A stretch of DNA of 64,000 bases from Paracholeplasma morum. GTDB lineage: Bacteria; Bacillota_I; Bacilli_A; Acholeplasmatales; UBA5453. A program made the translations under genes and the position numbers. Of the stretch, positions 35,516 through 43,987 are shown in pieces. The notes beneath the pieces are model-generated. The model was given only the letters and a program-made list of their open reading frames with translations, made no database searches and was not told where the DNA came from. Position 1 is the first letter of the stretch; the number at the start of each line of letters is the position of its first letter. Where the stretch lies: assembly GCF_016907055.1 (NCBI RefSeq), contig NZ_JAFBBG010000001.1, forward strand, positions 1-64,000. The letters are read 5' to 3'.

Positions 35516-35583
35516 GTGTTATAATACACTCATGAAAGGAGTAGATTTAACGTAATTAGATTGGTCGTTAAATCCGTATAAAT
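35516..35583 (+). promoter_or_regulatory. mscS promoter and leader with a hairpin between Shine-Dalgarno and start codon
   Basis: TGT-TATAAT at 35517-35525 is an extended -10, so transcription should begin near 35531. The leader then has AAAGGAG (35535-35541), a perfect 9-bp hairpin GATTTAACG (35544-35552) with CGTTAAATC (35566-35574) around 13 nt, and finally the mscS ATG at 35584. Linear spacing from the ribosome site to ATG is 42 nt. Folding the hairpin cuts it to about 11 nt. No other ribosome site precedes the ATG, and in-frame stops at 35548, 35557 and 35569 rule out an upstream start. A 7-codon frame starts at 35532 near the transcript end. Confidence 0.55.
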
Positions 35584-36630
35584 ATGTCAAATATACTATC
35601 ATTATTCACGAACAATATTTGGAATGCAGCATTAACAATCGCTGTTATTGTCTTCGTTGTAAGTCTCTTCATTCTTGAGAACAAACTTATGAAGAGATAT
35701 GAAAACAAATGGCACAAAGTAGTCCTTCTTCTAATGTTTATCGTATCCGCAATCGTATTACTTGCAGGAATTGGGTTTATCCTCTTTATTTGGGGATATG
35801 ACTTCAGCCATTACTTTGAAGATACATCAGTCATCATTCTCGAGTTTATCGAAAAGAGCCTTGGGATGATTATTGGATCTGTTATTGTTATCGCGTTATC
35901 AATGTTCATCATTAAAATTGCAAAACTTGGGTTTAAAAGCGTTGGCAAAAAACAAGGTCCGCTTCAAAAAAGAAAGAGAACCATTGCGAAAGTGTCTTTA
36001 AGCATTGTTAGATACTTTGTGGGTATCTTAGCAATTCTAATCATCCTATCGATTTGGGGCGTCAATGTTCTTCCAGCCTTAGCAGGTCTTGGGATATTAG
36101 GATTGGTCATCGGGCTTGGTGCACAAAAATTCATCAATGACTTAATTGCTGGATTCTTCATCATATTTGAACACCATTTTGATGTAGGAGACAAGATCGA
36201 GGTAGGCGGCTTCAAAGGTGAAGTAACCGACATCGGTTTAAAAACTACTAGAATTAAAAACTGGAAAGGTGAAATTAAAATCCTTGCCAACGGGCAAATC
36301 AATGAACTTATAAATTTCTCCAAAAACCCTTCAGTCGCTGAAGTTTACTTCACGATTGCATATGAGGAAGATGCCCAAAAAGTCATTGATTTATTGACCA
36401 AAGAGCTTAAAACATTTATGTCCCGCTTTCCTCAAATTATCGAAGACCCACAAGTATTAGGGGTTACAAACCTTAATACAAGCGGAATCGACTTACGAGT
36501 TATTGCAAAAACAGAAAATGAAACACATTACCCAGTTGAACGTGCAATGAGATTGTTTATCAAAGAAGTTCTTGATCAAAACAATATTGAAATTCCATTC
36601 CAACAAGTGGTTGTCAGAAACAAAGATTAA
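35584..36630 (+). CDS. mscS: small-conductance mechanosensitive channel MscS
   Basis: The product has 348 residues. Two N-terminal membrane helices (about 12-32 and 45-68), a third (about 90-112) and the pore helix region (about 140-205) carry the MscS pattern ILGLVIGLGAQKFINDLIAGFFIIFEHHFDVGD. The cytoplasmic beta/C-terminal domains follow with GEVTDIGLKTTRIKNWKGEI. It opens on membrane tension and releases solutes on osmotic downshift. The start codon has no nearby ribosome site; see the leader feature. A terminator follows. Confidence 0.9.
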   Translation: MSNILSLFTNNIWNAALTIAVIVFVVSLFILENKLMKRYENKWHKVVLLLMFIVSAIVLLAGIGFILFIWGYDFSHYFEDTSVIILEFIEKSLGMIIGSVIVIALSMFIIKIAKLGFKSVGKKQGPLQKRKRTIAKVSLSIVRYFVGILAILIILSIWGVNVLPALAGLGILGLVIGLGAQKFINDLIAGFFIIFEHHFDVGDKIEVGGFKGEVTDIGLKTTRIKNWKGEIKILANGQINELINFSKNPSVAEVYFTIAYEEDAQKVIDLLTKELKTFMSRFPQIIEDPQVLGVTNLNTSGIDLRVIAKTENETHYPVERAMRLFIKEVLDQNNIEIPFQQVVVRNKD

Positions 36631-36638
36631 CCCAGATA

Positions 36639-36666
36639 AACTGTCCTTTAGCCGACAGTTTTTTTC
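36639..36666 (+). terminator. terminator of mscS
   Basis: AAACTGTC (36639-36646) and GACAGTTT (36655-36662) pair around an 8-nt loop, followed by a T-run. Confidence 0.8.
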
Positions 36667-36710
36667 TTTTTTGTGATTTTGGTATAATACTATCGTAGGG
36701 AGGTGTTCTT

Positions 36711-37442
36711 ATGAAAGTTATAATCACCGGAATGAATGGTACCGTAGCACCAGTAGTTGCAGAAGTATATCGACAAAAAGGTTATGATGTTGTTGCCTAT
36801 GACCGCTCTATTACTTCTATTGATAATGAGACAGAAATAAAGGCGTTTATTAAAGAGCACAATCCAAAAATAATCCTTCACTTGGCATTAGGTCCTATAT
36901 CTTGGTCAGAAATACTATCTAGCATCACCAAAGAGCTCGAAATTACATTTGTATATATCTCTAGCGTATCAGTTTACAGCAACGATCAAAAAGGACCGTT
37001 TGTTGCTACAGATACCCCTTGTCCTGTGGAAGACTATGGGATCTATAAGAAGGCTTCTGAAGAAGCGATAAAGGCAATCAATCCAGATGCATTCATTCTT
37101 CGAATTGGTTGGCAAATCGGACACGAATCCGGGTCTAATAACATGATTGATTTCTTTCAAAAACAAATGGATCGAGATGGGATTATAAAAGCTTCATCCA
37201 AGTTTTATCCTAGCTGTTCATTTATTGAAGATACTGCTTTAGCGATTTATGAAGTTGTTTTAAATCATATACCGGATACCTATTTAGTTAACTCAAATCA
37301 CAACTATAACCTCTTTGAAATCGCAACTTATTTAAAGCGACTTCATCCCTTATTTAAGATCAAAGAAACAACGGATTTCTCTTATGACAATAGAATGTTT
37401 GACATTAGGGTACCTATTAAGAAATTATCAATCATTCCTTAA
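36711..37442 (+). CDS. NAD(P)-dependent sugar epimerase/dehydratase-like SDR
   Basis: The product has 243 residues. The N-terminal dinucleotide motif is ITGMNGTVAPVVAE (about 3-18). SSVSVYSND (about 85) and YGIYKKASEEAI (about 118) follow with the extended-SDR YxxxK (Y118, K122), and RIGWQIG lies at about 139. The C-terminal substrate domain is short (about 80 residues) compared with typical 290-330-residue sugar epimerases. The relation to dTDP-rhamnose reductase types is loose, and the substrate is unknown. A gggaggt site fixes the start. Confidence 0.7.
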   Translation: MKVIITGMNGTVAPVVAEVYRQKGYDVVAYDRSITSIDNETEIKAFIKEHNPKIILHLALGPISWSEILSSITKELEITFVYISSVSVYSNDQKGPFVATDTPCPVEDYGIYKKASEEAIKAINPDAFILRIGWQIGHESGSNNMIDFFQKQMDRDGIIKASSKFYPSCSFIEDTALAIYEVVLNHIPDTYLVNSNHNYNLFEIATYLKRLHPLFKIKETTDFSYDNRMFDIRVPIKKLSIIP

Positions 37443-37511
37443 GGTTAATCTTGAATATCAATTGAATAACTGGTCTATTTACGATATAATTTTTACATAT
37501 GGAGGGCTTAT

Positions 37512-38171
37512 ATGAAATACGGATATGGATGGGTATTAAAATTTATTTTAGCAGCAATTCTACTAGGAGTAGGTATCTACTTACAGTTTGCAGATGAAGT
37601 TGTCTACACGATCACTGGTGTAATTATCGTGATTTTCTCTTTATTACGTGTGATTCCTCTAATGAAATCACTGAATAAAGAAGTCTTAAGAACCGTTAAC
37701 TTAATAGAAATAATCGCAGATACCCTTATTGGTAGCGTGATGATATATATTGCATTATCAGGCAAATTCGATGGCGGCAATGTTTGGGCACAAATCTACC
37801 GTTATGGTTTAGCATTCTTCTTCTATGCAAGAGCACTCGTATTCTTTAACAGTGTTACGTTCCTTGGAGAAAAAACCGAGATTCCTAAGTTTTGGGTTCA
37901 TATTGGTTCAATCACTATCGGGACTTATATCGCAACCAATCAAGATTTCTCATATGAAACTGTTGCAATCTTCTTATTAATCGTTGCCCTTATAGGTACA
38001 CTTTATCTAAGCTATGATGGTTATAAAGGATATACCCATTATAGAAAATTCCAACTAGAGATGAATAGTGGTGAAGGTAAAGGCAAGTCAAAAGAAACGA
38101 CTAAAGAGATTGAAAAGAGAAAAGAAGTCATCTTGGATGAACAAAAAGATGACAGACCTTACGTAAACTAA
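37512..38171 (+). CDS. predicted membrane protein of unknown function
   Basis: The product has 219 residues with about six membrane helices (10-28, 35-52, 63-85, 94-112, 123-142 and 150-170). It ends in a hydrophilic tail rich in Lys and Glu (GKGKSKETTKEIEKRKE). I do not recognise a motif. A tggaggg site precedes the start. It is probably alone: a terminator follows directly. The neighbouring SDR ends 69 bp upstream and may share transcription. Confidence 0.6.
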   Translation: MKYGYGWVLKFILAAILLGVGIYLQFADEVVYTITGVIIVIFSLLRVIPLMKSLNKEVLRTVNLIEIIADTLIGSVMIYIALSGKFDGGNVWAQIYRYGLAFFFYARALVFFNSVTFLGEKTEIPKFWVHIGSITIGTYIATNQDFSYETVAIFLLIVALIGTLYLSYDGYKGYTHYRKFQLEMNSGEGKGKSKETTKEIEKRKEVILDEQKDDRPYVN

Positions 38172-38176
38172 TTAAG

Positions 38177-38203
38177 AGCACTCCAAGTGAGTGCTTTTTT
38201 TAT
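38177..38203 (+). terminator. terminator after the membrane protein gene
   Basis: AGCACTC (38177-38183) and GAGTGCT (38189-38195) pair around caagt and precede seven T. Confidence 0.85.
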
Positions 38204-38357
38204 GCATATAACATGAATCTATTTATTTGAGAATCATCACATAATCCACACACTTTATTTCACTAAAGCAAAACACTGGAAAAGTAATTTAGAAAATTGA
38301 TAACATACTATAGACTCCATTTTTATGATAATATAAAGATAACTAAGAGGTGAGATT

Positions 38358-38999
38358 ATGGAGAAAATGTATCAAGATTTTTTACATTATTTGGAACATG
38401 AACAAAAAGATGAAGCATTGCTTTTCATACTTGGCCTTTTACAAGACAAAAAGGTCACGCTTTTCGATGTATACGATCGTTTTATTAGACCATCATTAAC
38501 GAAATTTACTTGTAAGAGTGATGATGAAGACTACTGCATTTGGAAAGAACACACAAGAACTTCCATCATCCGCACGATTCTAGAATCAACTTACCCGTAC
38601 TTAATTGAATTAAAAAAAGATGTAAAACCTAGAAATGAAAAGATTGTTGTCGTATGCCCAAGTGAAGAATACCATGAGGTAGGTGCACTAATCATTACGA
38701 ATTATTTCACACTATCCGGATATGATGCGATGTTTATTGGGGCAAACACTCCAAAAGACGAAATTTTAACAGCAGTCAAGGCATTAAGACCTGATTATTT
38801 AGCCCTATCAGTGACCAACTACTATAACTTAGTGATAACAAAGAAAATAACCGATGAGATTAAAGAAAAGTATCCTGAAGTTGGAATCATCGTCGGTGGA
38901 CAAGCTTTCCTAAACTCTGGTGCTTTAAACACAATCAAATACGATTACCACCTTAACTCTAAGGAAGATATCCTGAAGTTTGGAGGTAAGTCTAAATGA
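38358..38999 (+). CDS. CarH/MerR-type cobalamin-binding protein without DNA-binding domain
   Basis: The product has 213 residues. An N-terminal four-helix cap (about 1-85) includes WKEHTRTSII, whose E64-H65 corresponds to the E-H pair (His supplies the light-state axial ligand) of CarH-like photoreceptors. The B12-binding Rossmann domain (about 95-205) has YHEVG with H106 as lower ligand, LRPDYLALSVTN and IIVGGQAF, all closest to CarH. The MerR DNA-binding head of CarH is absent. It is therefore a stand-alone adenosyl- or methylcobalamin sensor. It is the first gene of an operon with an ABC permease (ATGA overlap) and ATPase. Light sensing is inference. Confidence 0.8.
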   Translation: MEKMYQDFLHYLEHEQKDEALLFILGLLQDKKVTLFDVYDRFIRPSLTKFTCKSDDEDYCIWKEHTRTSIIRTILESTYPYLIELKKDVKPRNEKIVVVCPSEEYHEVGALIITNYFTLSGYDAMFIGANTPKDEILTAVKALRPDYLALSVTNYYNLVITKKITDEIKEKYPEVGIIVGGQAFLNSGALNTIKYDYHLNSKEDILKFGGKSK

Positions 39000-40162
39000 A
39001 ACTAGCATTTAATATTGCCGTTAGATTTTTGAAATCCGGTAAGCTTCAAACTTTATTTATCATTCTTGGTATTGGGGTTGGGATTTCTGTTCAAGTCTTT
39101 ATTGGGGCATTAATTTCAGGGCTTCAAAAAGACTTAGTAAATACGACGATTGGTAACACGTCTCAAATCACATTTACTAAAGTGGATGATTCAGACATCA
39201 TAAATTATGACGACTTAATGAATGACATTTTAGATAGTGATTCTAGGCTTAGTGTCGCAACCCCGAACCTTAACGTAGCTGGGACATTCTTTTCAAAAAA
39301 CAATACAAATCTTCCTGTTTTAGTCAGAGGATTTGAACTTGAAAGTGGCGATGAGATTTATGATTTTGAGTCCAAGTTAACTAAAGGTAGAATGCCAATT
39401 AATAATAACGAAGTCATTTTAGGAAGTTTCTTTGAAACTGAATTAGGGCTTGTTCTGGATGAAACTTATGTAATGAACGTCCCTGTATATGGGAATCGAA
39501 ACCTTAAAGTGGTTGGCTTCTTCGATTTTCAAGTCAAAGCCATTAACGAAGGTTGGGCAGTATCAAATTTAACCACTGCTCAAGACTTAAAGGATGGCTC
39601 TAGAGTAGCTATGCAAATCGAAGCACAAATCAAAGGAGCGTATTATTTTGATGCAGTTGAGATTAGAGATAACGTGATTACCAAAATCGGTACTACCTAT
39701 GAAGGTGCAGACTGGGTATCTAACAATGCCTCACTACTATCTGGTCTACAAGGCCAAAGCATTTCTTCATTAATGATTCAAGTATTTGTATTAATCTCAG
39801 TAGTATTAGGGATTGCTTCTATTCTTGCCATTATCGTATTACAAAAATCCAAACAAATTGGTATTTTAAAAGCGATGGGTATTAAGAACCTAGATGCTTC
39901 TTTCATCTTCTTATTTGAAGGGTTAATTCTAGGCATCTTCGGAGCCATCACTGGTATTGCTCTTGGGTTTGGATTATTGGTAAGCTTCCAAACATTTGCG
40001 ATTGATGCTTCAACTGGGGAACCAGTCATCCCATTATTCATTGACTATGGATTCATTGGACTGTCTGCACTCATTGCTGTAGGTGTCTCGACATTAGCAG
40101 CACTGATTCCTGCAAGAAAATCTTCTAAATTATCAGTAATCGAGGTGATTAGAAATGCCTAA
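38996..40162 (+). CDS. MacB/LolC-type ABC transporter permease
   Basis: The product has 388 residues. A signal-anchor helix (about 18-40) is followed by a large extracytoplasmic MacB-PCD domain (about 45-250) and three C-terminal helices with the FtsX signature (SIFASILAIIVLQKSKQIGILKAMG; about 255-290). FtsX-type ABC proteins do not move cargo through the membrane; they use ATP to pull on outer proteins, lipoproteins or peptides. It overlaps the B12 gene by ATGA and the ATPase gene by 8 bp. Confidence 0.85.
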   Translation: MKLAFNIAVRFLKSGKLQTLFIILGIGVGISVQVFIGALISGLQKDLVNTTIGNTSQITFTKVDDSDIINYDDLMNDILDSDSRLSVATPNLNVAGTFFSKNNTNLPVLVRGFELESGDEIYDFESKLTKGRMPINNNEVILGSFFETELGLVLDETYVMNVPVYGNRNLKVVGFFDFQVKAINEGWAVSNLTTAQDLKDGSRVAMQIEAQIKGAYYFDAVEIRDNVITKIGTTYEGADWVSNNASLLSGLQGQSISSLMIQVFVLISVVLGIASILAIIVLQKSKQIGILKAMGIKNLDASFIFLFEGLILGIFGAITGIALGFGLLVSFQTFAIDASTGEPVIPLFIDYGFIGLSALIAVGVSTLAALIPARKSSKLSVIEVIRNA

Positions 40163-40850
40163 TGTTATGGAATTAAAAGGTATCACCAAAGTATATGGTG
40201 AAAAGATCAAAACGCAAGTATTATTCGGGATTGATTTGGCTTTCGAAGAAGGCTCATTTAATGCCATCATTGGTCAAAGCGGATCTGGCAAGTCAACTTT
40301 AATGAACATTTTAGGTACACTAGACTATCCAACCGATGGTGACATCTTCATCAACAATATCAACACTAAGAATTTAAAGAAAAATCAGATTTCTGAAGTA
40401 AGAAATCAAAATATAGGATTCATCTTCCAGTTTCACTACTTATTACCAGAGTTTACAGCGCTGGAAAACGTATTGATGCCACATAAAATCTCCAAAAAAC
40501 CAATTACTAAAGAGATATTGGATAGAGCCAACGAACTATTAGACTTTGTTGGTCTTTCAAAAGTAAAGAATAACTTAGCTGTAAATATGTCAGGTGGTCA
40601 GCAACAAAGGGTTGCGATTGCGAGAAGTCTAATCAATAACCCAAAAATCATCTTAGCCGATGAACCAACTGGTAACCTTGACTCTGATTCTACTGAACAA
40701 GTATACGGCTTACTAAGAGACATCAATAGACAATATAAAACGACATTCATCATCATTACACATGACCGAAAGATTGCTGAAAAAGCAGATCGTATTATTG
40801 AAATCAAAGACGGCAGAATTAACCTAGATGTCATGAATCAACTTGCATAA
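40155..40850 (+). CDS. MacB/LolD-type ABC ATPase
   Basis: The product has 231 residues with every ABC motif: GQSGSGKST (Walker A, about 39-47), QFHYLLPEFTALENV (Q-loop), NMSGGQQQRVAIARSL (signature), ILADEPTGNLD (Walker B), and THD (H-loop). The D/N pattern fits MacB/LolD/FtsE. The GAGGTG site lies within the permease end. A UUCG-loop terminator follows the stop. The operon is B12 sensor, permease, ATPase. Confidence 0.92.
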   Translation: MPNVMELKGITKVYGEKIKTQVLFGIDLAFEEGSFNAIIGQSGSGKSTLMNILGTLDYPTDGDIFINNINTKNLKKNQISEVRNQNIGFIFQFHYLLPEFTALENVLMPHKISKKPITKEILDRANELLDFVGLSKVKNNLAVNMSGGQQQRVAIARSLINNPKIILADEPTGNLDSDSTEQVYGLLRDINRQYKTTFIIITHDRKIAEKADRIIEIKDGRINLDVMNQLA

Positions 40851-40876
40851 AAGAGGCTTCGGTCTCTTTTTTTATA
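40851..40876 (+). terminator. UUCG-loop terminator of the B12-ABC operon
   Basis: AAAGAGGC-TTCG-GTCTCTTT is followed by a T-run. The stem is 8 bp including one G-T pair and the loop is a stable UUCG. Confidence 0.85.
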
Positions 40877-40882
40877 TCTTTT

Positions 40883-40925
40883 TTGGCACTCTATACTTGA
40901 CAGTGCCAAAATAGTGTGTTATACT
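40883..40925 (+). promoter_or_regulatory. hsp20 promoter with CIRCE (HrcA) operator
   Basis: TTGACA (40897-40902), a 17-bp spacer and TATACT (40920-40925) form a strong sigma-A promoter. Overlapping it, TTGGCACTC (40883-40891), 9 nt, CAGTGCCAA (40901-40909) match the CIRCE consensus TTAGCACTC-N9-GAGTGCTAA at 15 of 18 positions. HrcA should therefore repress hsp20 by covering the -35 box. The leader then forms a small hairpin (TGTACT...AGTACA, 40931-40948). Confidence 0.85.
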
Positions 40926-40976
40926 ATAGCTGTACTTGGAAGAGTACACAAAATAATAAAAAAGGAGTTGAGTTTT

Positions 40977-41384
40977 ATGATGAGTTTATTTAAAAGAGAC
41001 AGAGATTTCTTTGATAGCCTTTTTGATGATTTCAACTTCACACCTTTCGTGAAAGCTGAAACAATGAAGACTGATATCAAAGAATCCGAAAAAGCCTATG
41101 AAGTACACGTAGAATTGCCAGGTTTTGACAAGAAGGATGTCAAAGTTAGCGTTGATAACGGCTATCTAGTCGTTGAAGCTGAACGTAAATTTGAACCTGA
41201 GGAAGAAAAGTCAGGTAAATACATCAAACGTGAACGTCATTATGGAATGATGAAACGTAGTTTCTATATTGGAGATGTTTCAATGGATACTATCGAAGGC
41301 AGTTTCAATCAAGGTGTATTGAAACTTACCATTCCAAAAGAAATCAAACGCATTGAAACCAAGAAATATCTAGAACTTAAATAG
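40977..41384 (+). CDS. hsp20: Hsp20/alpha-crystallin small heat shock protein
   Basis: The product has 135 residues, starting at the first of two tandem ATGs after AAAAAGGAG. The alpha-crystallin domain covers about 25-125: MKTDIKESEKAYEVHVELPGF, KKDVKVSVDNGYLVVEAER, and the conserved GVLKLTIPKE near the end. The IXI-type tail (IKRIETKKYLE) is short. It holds unfolded proteins in a refoldable state. A CIRCE operator precedes it, and a bidirectional terminator follows. Confidence 0.9.
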   Translation: MMSLFKRDRDFFDSLFDDFNFTPFVKAETMKTDIKESEKAYEVHVELPGFDKKDVKVSVDNGYLVVEAERKFEPEEEKSGKYIKRERHYGMMKRSFYIGDVSMDTIEGSFNQGVLKLTIPKEIKRIETKKYLELK

Positions 41385-41412
41385 AAAAAGAGTAGCCGAG
41401 GCTACTCTTTTC
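41385..41412. terminator. bidirectional terminator between hsp20 and the ABC permease gene
   Basis: AAAGAGTAGCC (41387-41397) and GGCTACTCTTT (41400-41410) form an 11-bp stem with a 2-nt loop flanked by A and T tracts. Confidence 0.85.
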
Positions 41413-41414
41413 AT

Positions 41415-42158
41415 TTATTGTAATTCTAACTTCTTCTCGATAATAAAGTATGACGATACAAAGAATGCTATAGAAAATACTAAGTTCAACAGCGAGGATT
41501 GCCAAAACATCTCACTTGAAGTAATCCCGAGTATTGACGCATTAGAAACACTTCCGAATATGAGTTTCGATATGACATTCATCAAAATAGATAACCCTAG
41601 ATAAAGCATAACGCCAACGACTATTTTTCTTTCTCCTTTGTAGATTAGATTTAATAGAGAAAACAAAAATAATATGAAGGTAACCGAGTATAATCCGGTC
41701 ATCAATAAACTAATTAGTACTCTTATAAAATCTTGAGGTTGGTCAGCGATATTTCGCCAAATAGACTCTACCGCTACAAAGAAATCATTTTCTAAGAACA
41801 CCGCTAAGAACACGACCCCACTTATAACACCAGCTATAAAGGATAGTATAAGCCACATCAAGTTAATAATCACTTTACTACTGATAATTTGTAGTGTTGT
41901 GGATGGTGTAGTAAATAGTAAATACCCTGGCTTACCAAACATTCTTTGACCGAAATTGATCATAATGGTATATAGTGTAAAAATAGCTAAAAGAATCATA
42001 ATTAATCCGATCATGGAAACTGACAGTGCTAATAGTAAATCCGATTCAATTTCTACCGAAACAGCCAATAGTCCACTTCCGATAATGCTTACGATATACA
42101 GAGGTATAAATAGACGATAACTTGATAAAATCTCATGTTTCATTAACTTAAACAACAT
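41415..42158 (-). CDS. ABC-2 type transporter permease-like membrane protein
   Basis: The product has 247 residues with about six membrane helices (18-38, 45-70, 100-130, 145-175, 185-205 and 220-240). The hydrophobic pattern and position right after an ABC ATPase gene, with 11 bp overlap, identify it as the permease of a drug or lantibiotic type ABC-2 system; no conserved motif names the cargo. GGAGGCG precedes the ATG inside the ATPase gene. It shares a terminator with hsp20. Confidence 0.7.
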   Translation of the reverse strand: MLFKLMKHEILSSYRLFIPLYIVSIIGSGLLAVSVEIESDLLLALSVSMIGLIMILLAIFTLYTIMINFGQRMFGKPGYLLFTTPSTTLQIISSKVIINLMWLILSFIAGVISGVVFLAVFLENDFFVAVESIWRNIADQPQDFIRVLISLLMTGLYSVTFILFLFSLLNLIYKGERKIVVGVMLYLGLSILMNVISKLIFGSVSNASILGITSSEMFWQSSLLNLVFSIAFFVSSYFIIEKKLELQ

Positions 42159-42852
42159 ATTTGAACGCCTCCTTAAACACTTCTAACAGTGACTTTCCTG
42201 CCTCACTGACAAGTTCATCTGTATTTCGGTGTAATAACACTTGTCCGGATTTTAAGAAGACCACTTCATCGAATAAGGATTCAACATCGTATATTTGATG
42301 CGTAGAAAGTAACACAGTTGCATCTTGATTTCGATAAGACATAATGGTTTCTAAGATGATTTCTCTTAAGGCTGGGTCCACACCGCCAATTGGCTCATCA
42401 AAAATGTAGATTTTCGCATTTCTTGACAAAACAAGGGCTAGTTGGAGTTTTTCTTGATTTCCTTTAGATAGTTTTTTAATGAGATGTCTATCTTCAATTT
42501 TAAACTTTCTCGTTAACTCTTCGAATTTATTTTCATCAAAATCCTCGAACATATCTTTAAAATACTTTTTCAAGTCCTTGATTCGCATCCATGAATCAAA
42601 ATAAAGTTGGTCTGGTAAGTATGCCACACTCGCCTTGGATTCATTTGATATATTCTTTCCATCAACCAACACTTCACCCTCATATGTTTTTATCAAACCT
42701 GTGATGATCTTAATTAATGTGGTTTTTCCTGATCCATTTGGGCCTAAAATCCCAATTATTTTCCCGCGTTCGAGTGTTAAGTTGATATTATCTATCGCAT
42801 TAAGCGTCCCATATCGCTTCGTTAAGTTTGAAATCTTAATCATTTCTTCCAT
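42148..42852 (-). CDS. ABC transporter ATP-binding protein
   Basis: The product has 234 residues with Walker A GPNGSGKT (about 38-45), signature LSKGNQEKLQLALVLSRNA (SKGNQ in place of SGGQ, as in YtrB/antibiotic-type exporters) and Walker B IYIFDEPIGGVD. The H-loop is LLSTHQ. It feeds the downstream membrane protein. AAGGAG precedes the start. No regulator gene (such as a GntR YtrA) sits beside it. The cargo is unknown. Confidence 0.88.
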   Translation of the reverse strand: MEEMIKISNLTKRYGTLNAIDNINLTLERGKIIGILGPNGSGKTTLIKIITGLIKTYEGEVLVDGKNISNESKASVAYLPDQLYFDSWMRIKDLKKYFKDMFEDFDENKFEELTRKFKIEDRHLIKKLSKGNQEKLQLALVLSRNAKIYIFDEPIGGVDPALREIILETIMSYRNQDATVLLSTHQIYDVESLFDEVVFLKSGQVLLHRNTDELVSEAGKSLLEVFKEAFKYVV

Positions 42853-42945
42853 AATAACTCTCCTTATTTAATTAAATCGTAATTTTATGTTAATTATATC
42901 AAATCACTACAGAAAAGTACATCTTTTCCGGTTAGACAGTAATAA

Positions 42946-43410
42946 CTAATCCATTTCTAAATCAAAGTTTCCCGATACCCATTTTCTAATACACTTTAAA
43001 TCGGTAGGTGTAATGTTAATTGGAATCGCATTTTTAGGAAAAAATTCTAAGGCTAGCGACTCTTCATTTAGTGAAAGTTTCGGTGTTGGAATCCGCTCAT
43101 AAAATACAAATGAAACATAAAAGGTAATGTCTCCATTTGGATAACAAAATGCTTGTTCATTACCTGAGTATATCCCTATTAATCTAGGGTTATTAACACG
43201 AATACCTGTTTCTTCAAATACTTCTCTTTTGAGTCCATCTATGATTTTTTCATCTAGTTCTAACGACCCTCCAGGAATACCATATAAACCATTATCACTC
43301 CGCTTTTGAAGTAGGATTTCTCCTAGCTCATTTTCTATAATAATTCCTGTACTAACGCTTCTAATTGGTTCGTGTCCGACAATGGAACGAATCGTTTTAA
43401 TGTAGTCCAT
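42946..43410 (-). CDS. Nudix hydrolase
   Basis: The product has 154 residues. The Nudix box GGSLELDEKIIDGLKREVFE with EETGI lies at about 47-70 with normal spacing. The N-terminal strand is VSTGIIIENELGEILLQKRS. Substrate is unknown; the box is typical of ADP-ribose or MutT-like clades. ATG 43410 follows AGGAGGG. It stands alone between the ABC pair and the 2-oxoacid oxidoreductase operon. Confidence 0.85.
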   Translation of the reverse strand: MDYIKTIRSIVGHEPIRSVSTGIIIENELGEILLQKRSDNGLYGIPGGSLELDEKIIDGLKREVFEETGIRVNNPRLIGIYSGNEQAFCYPNGDITFYVSFVFYERIPTPKLSLNEESLALEFFPKNAIPINITPTDLKCIRKWVSGNFDLEMD

Positions 43411-43426
43411 TTTCCCTCCTATAATA

Positions 43427-43453
43427 AAACCTACACGAATAACCGTGTAGGTT
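43427..43453 (-). terminator. terminator of the leucine dehydrogenase-VOR operon
   Basis: AACCTACACG and CGTGTAGGTT form a 10-bp stem with a 6-nt loop (43428-43453). On the minus strand it is followed by TTATTAT. Confidence 0.75.
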
Positions 43454-43459
43454 CGATCT

Positions 43460-43987
43460 CTATGCCTCGAAGCCGAGGTCTATTGCTTTTTTATTAATTT
43501 CAATTAAGTGTTCTTTTTTTGAACCAAAGTAATACTTGAGTGCCTCAATCACATCTTCCTTTTTAAAGAGATTAGTATCTTTGAGGTATTTACCCAATAG
43601 AATCATATTGATGGTTTTAGGTTCATTTAGCTCTTTTGCCAGATCGTTGGCTTTAATCCCAGCTACCGTGATTGAGTTGGGGTTTTGAAGATGGATTAAT
43701 GACTCATTATAAAGCATGTAACCCTTGTTTTTAAGGGTGTTTTTGAACTTTAAGTAACTTGGTTCGTTTAGTACGATTAAGTCGTCAGAATCCTTAAATA
43801 CTGGTGAGTAGATGGGTTCATCTGAGATTGTAACCATACAATTCGCAGTCCCGCCTCTCGTTTCTGGTCCATAGGTTGGAACCCAAATTGCGTTTAACCC
43901 TTTTAGGGTTGCACTGTAAGCTAATACTTGACCTAATAACATAACGCCTTGCCCGCCGAATCCAGCGATTCGAATGGTCTTAGTCAT
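43460..43987 (-). CDS. 2-oxoacid:ferredoxin oxidoreductase, gamma subunit (VorC/KorC-like)
   Basis: The product has 175 residues from the ATG at 43987, which overlaps the beta-subunit stop. IRIAGFGGQGVMLLGQVLAY (about 5-25) and GPETRGGTANCMVTISDEPI (about 45-65) are the POR gamma-domain signatures. It closes the four-subunit enzyme that converts 2-oxoacid plus CoA to acyl-CoA, CO2 and reduced ferredoxin. It is the last gene of the operon and is followed by a terminator. Confidence 0.88.
   Translation of the reverse strand: MTKTIRIAGFGGQGVMLLGQVLAYSATLKGLNAIWVPTYGPETRGGTANCMVTISDEPIYSPVFKDSDDLIVLNEPSYLKFKNTLKNKGYMLYNESLIHLQNPNSITVAGIKANDLAKELNEPKTINMILLGKYLKDTNLFKKEDVIEALKYYFGSKKEHLIEINKKAIDLGFEA

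Noticed and set aside
35532-35555. A 7-codon frame at the mscS transcript start as a regulatory leader peptide
   Set aside because: It begins at or near the expected first base of the mRNA with no ribosome site. It may be chance; the hairpin geometry is the stronger signal.
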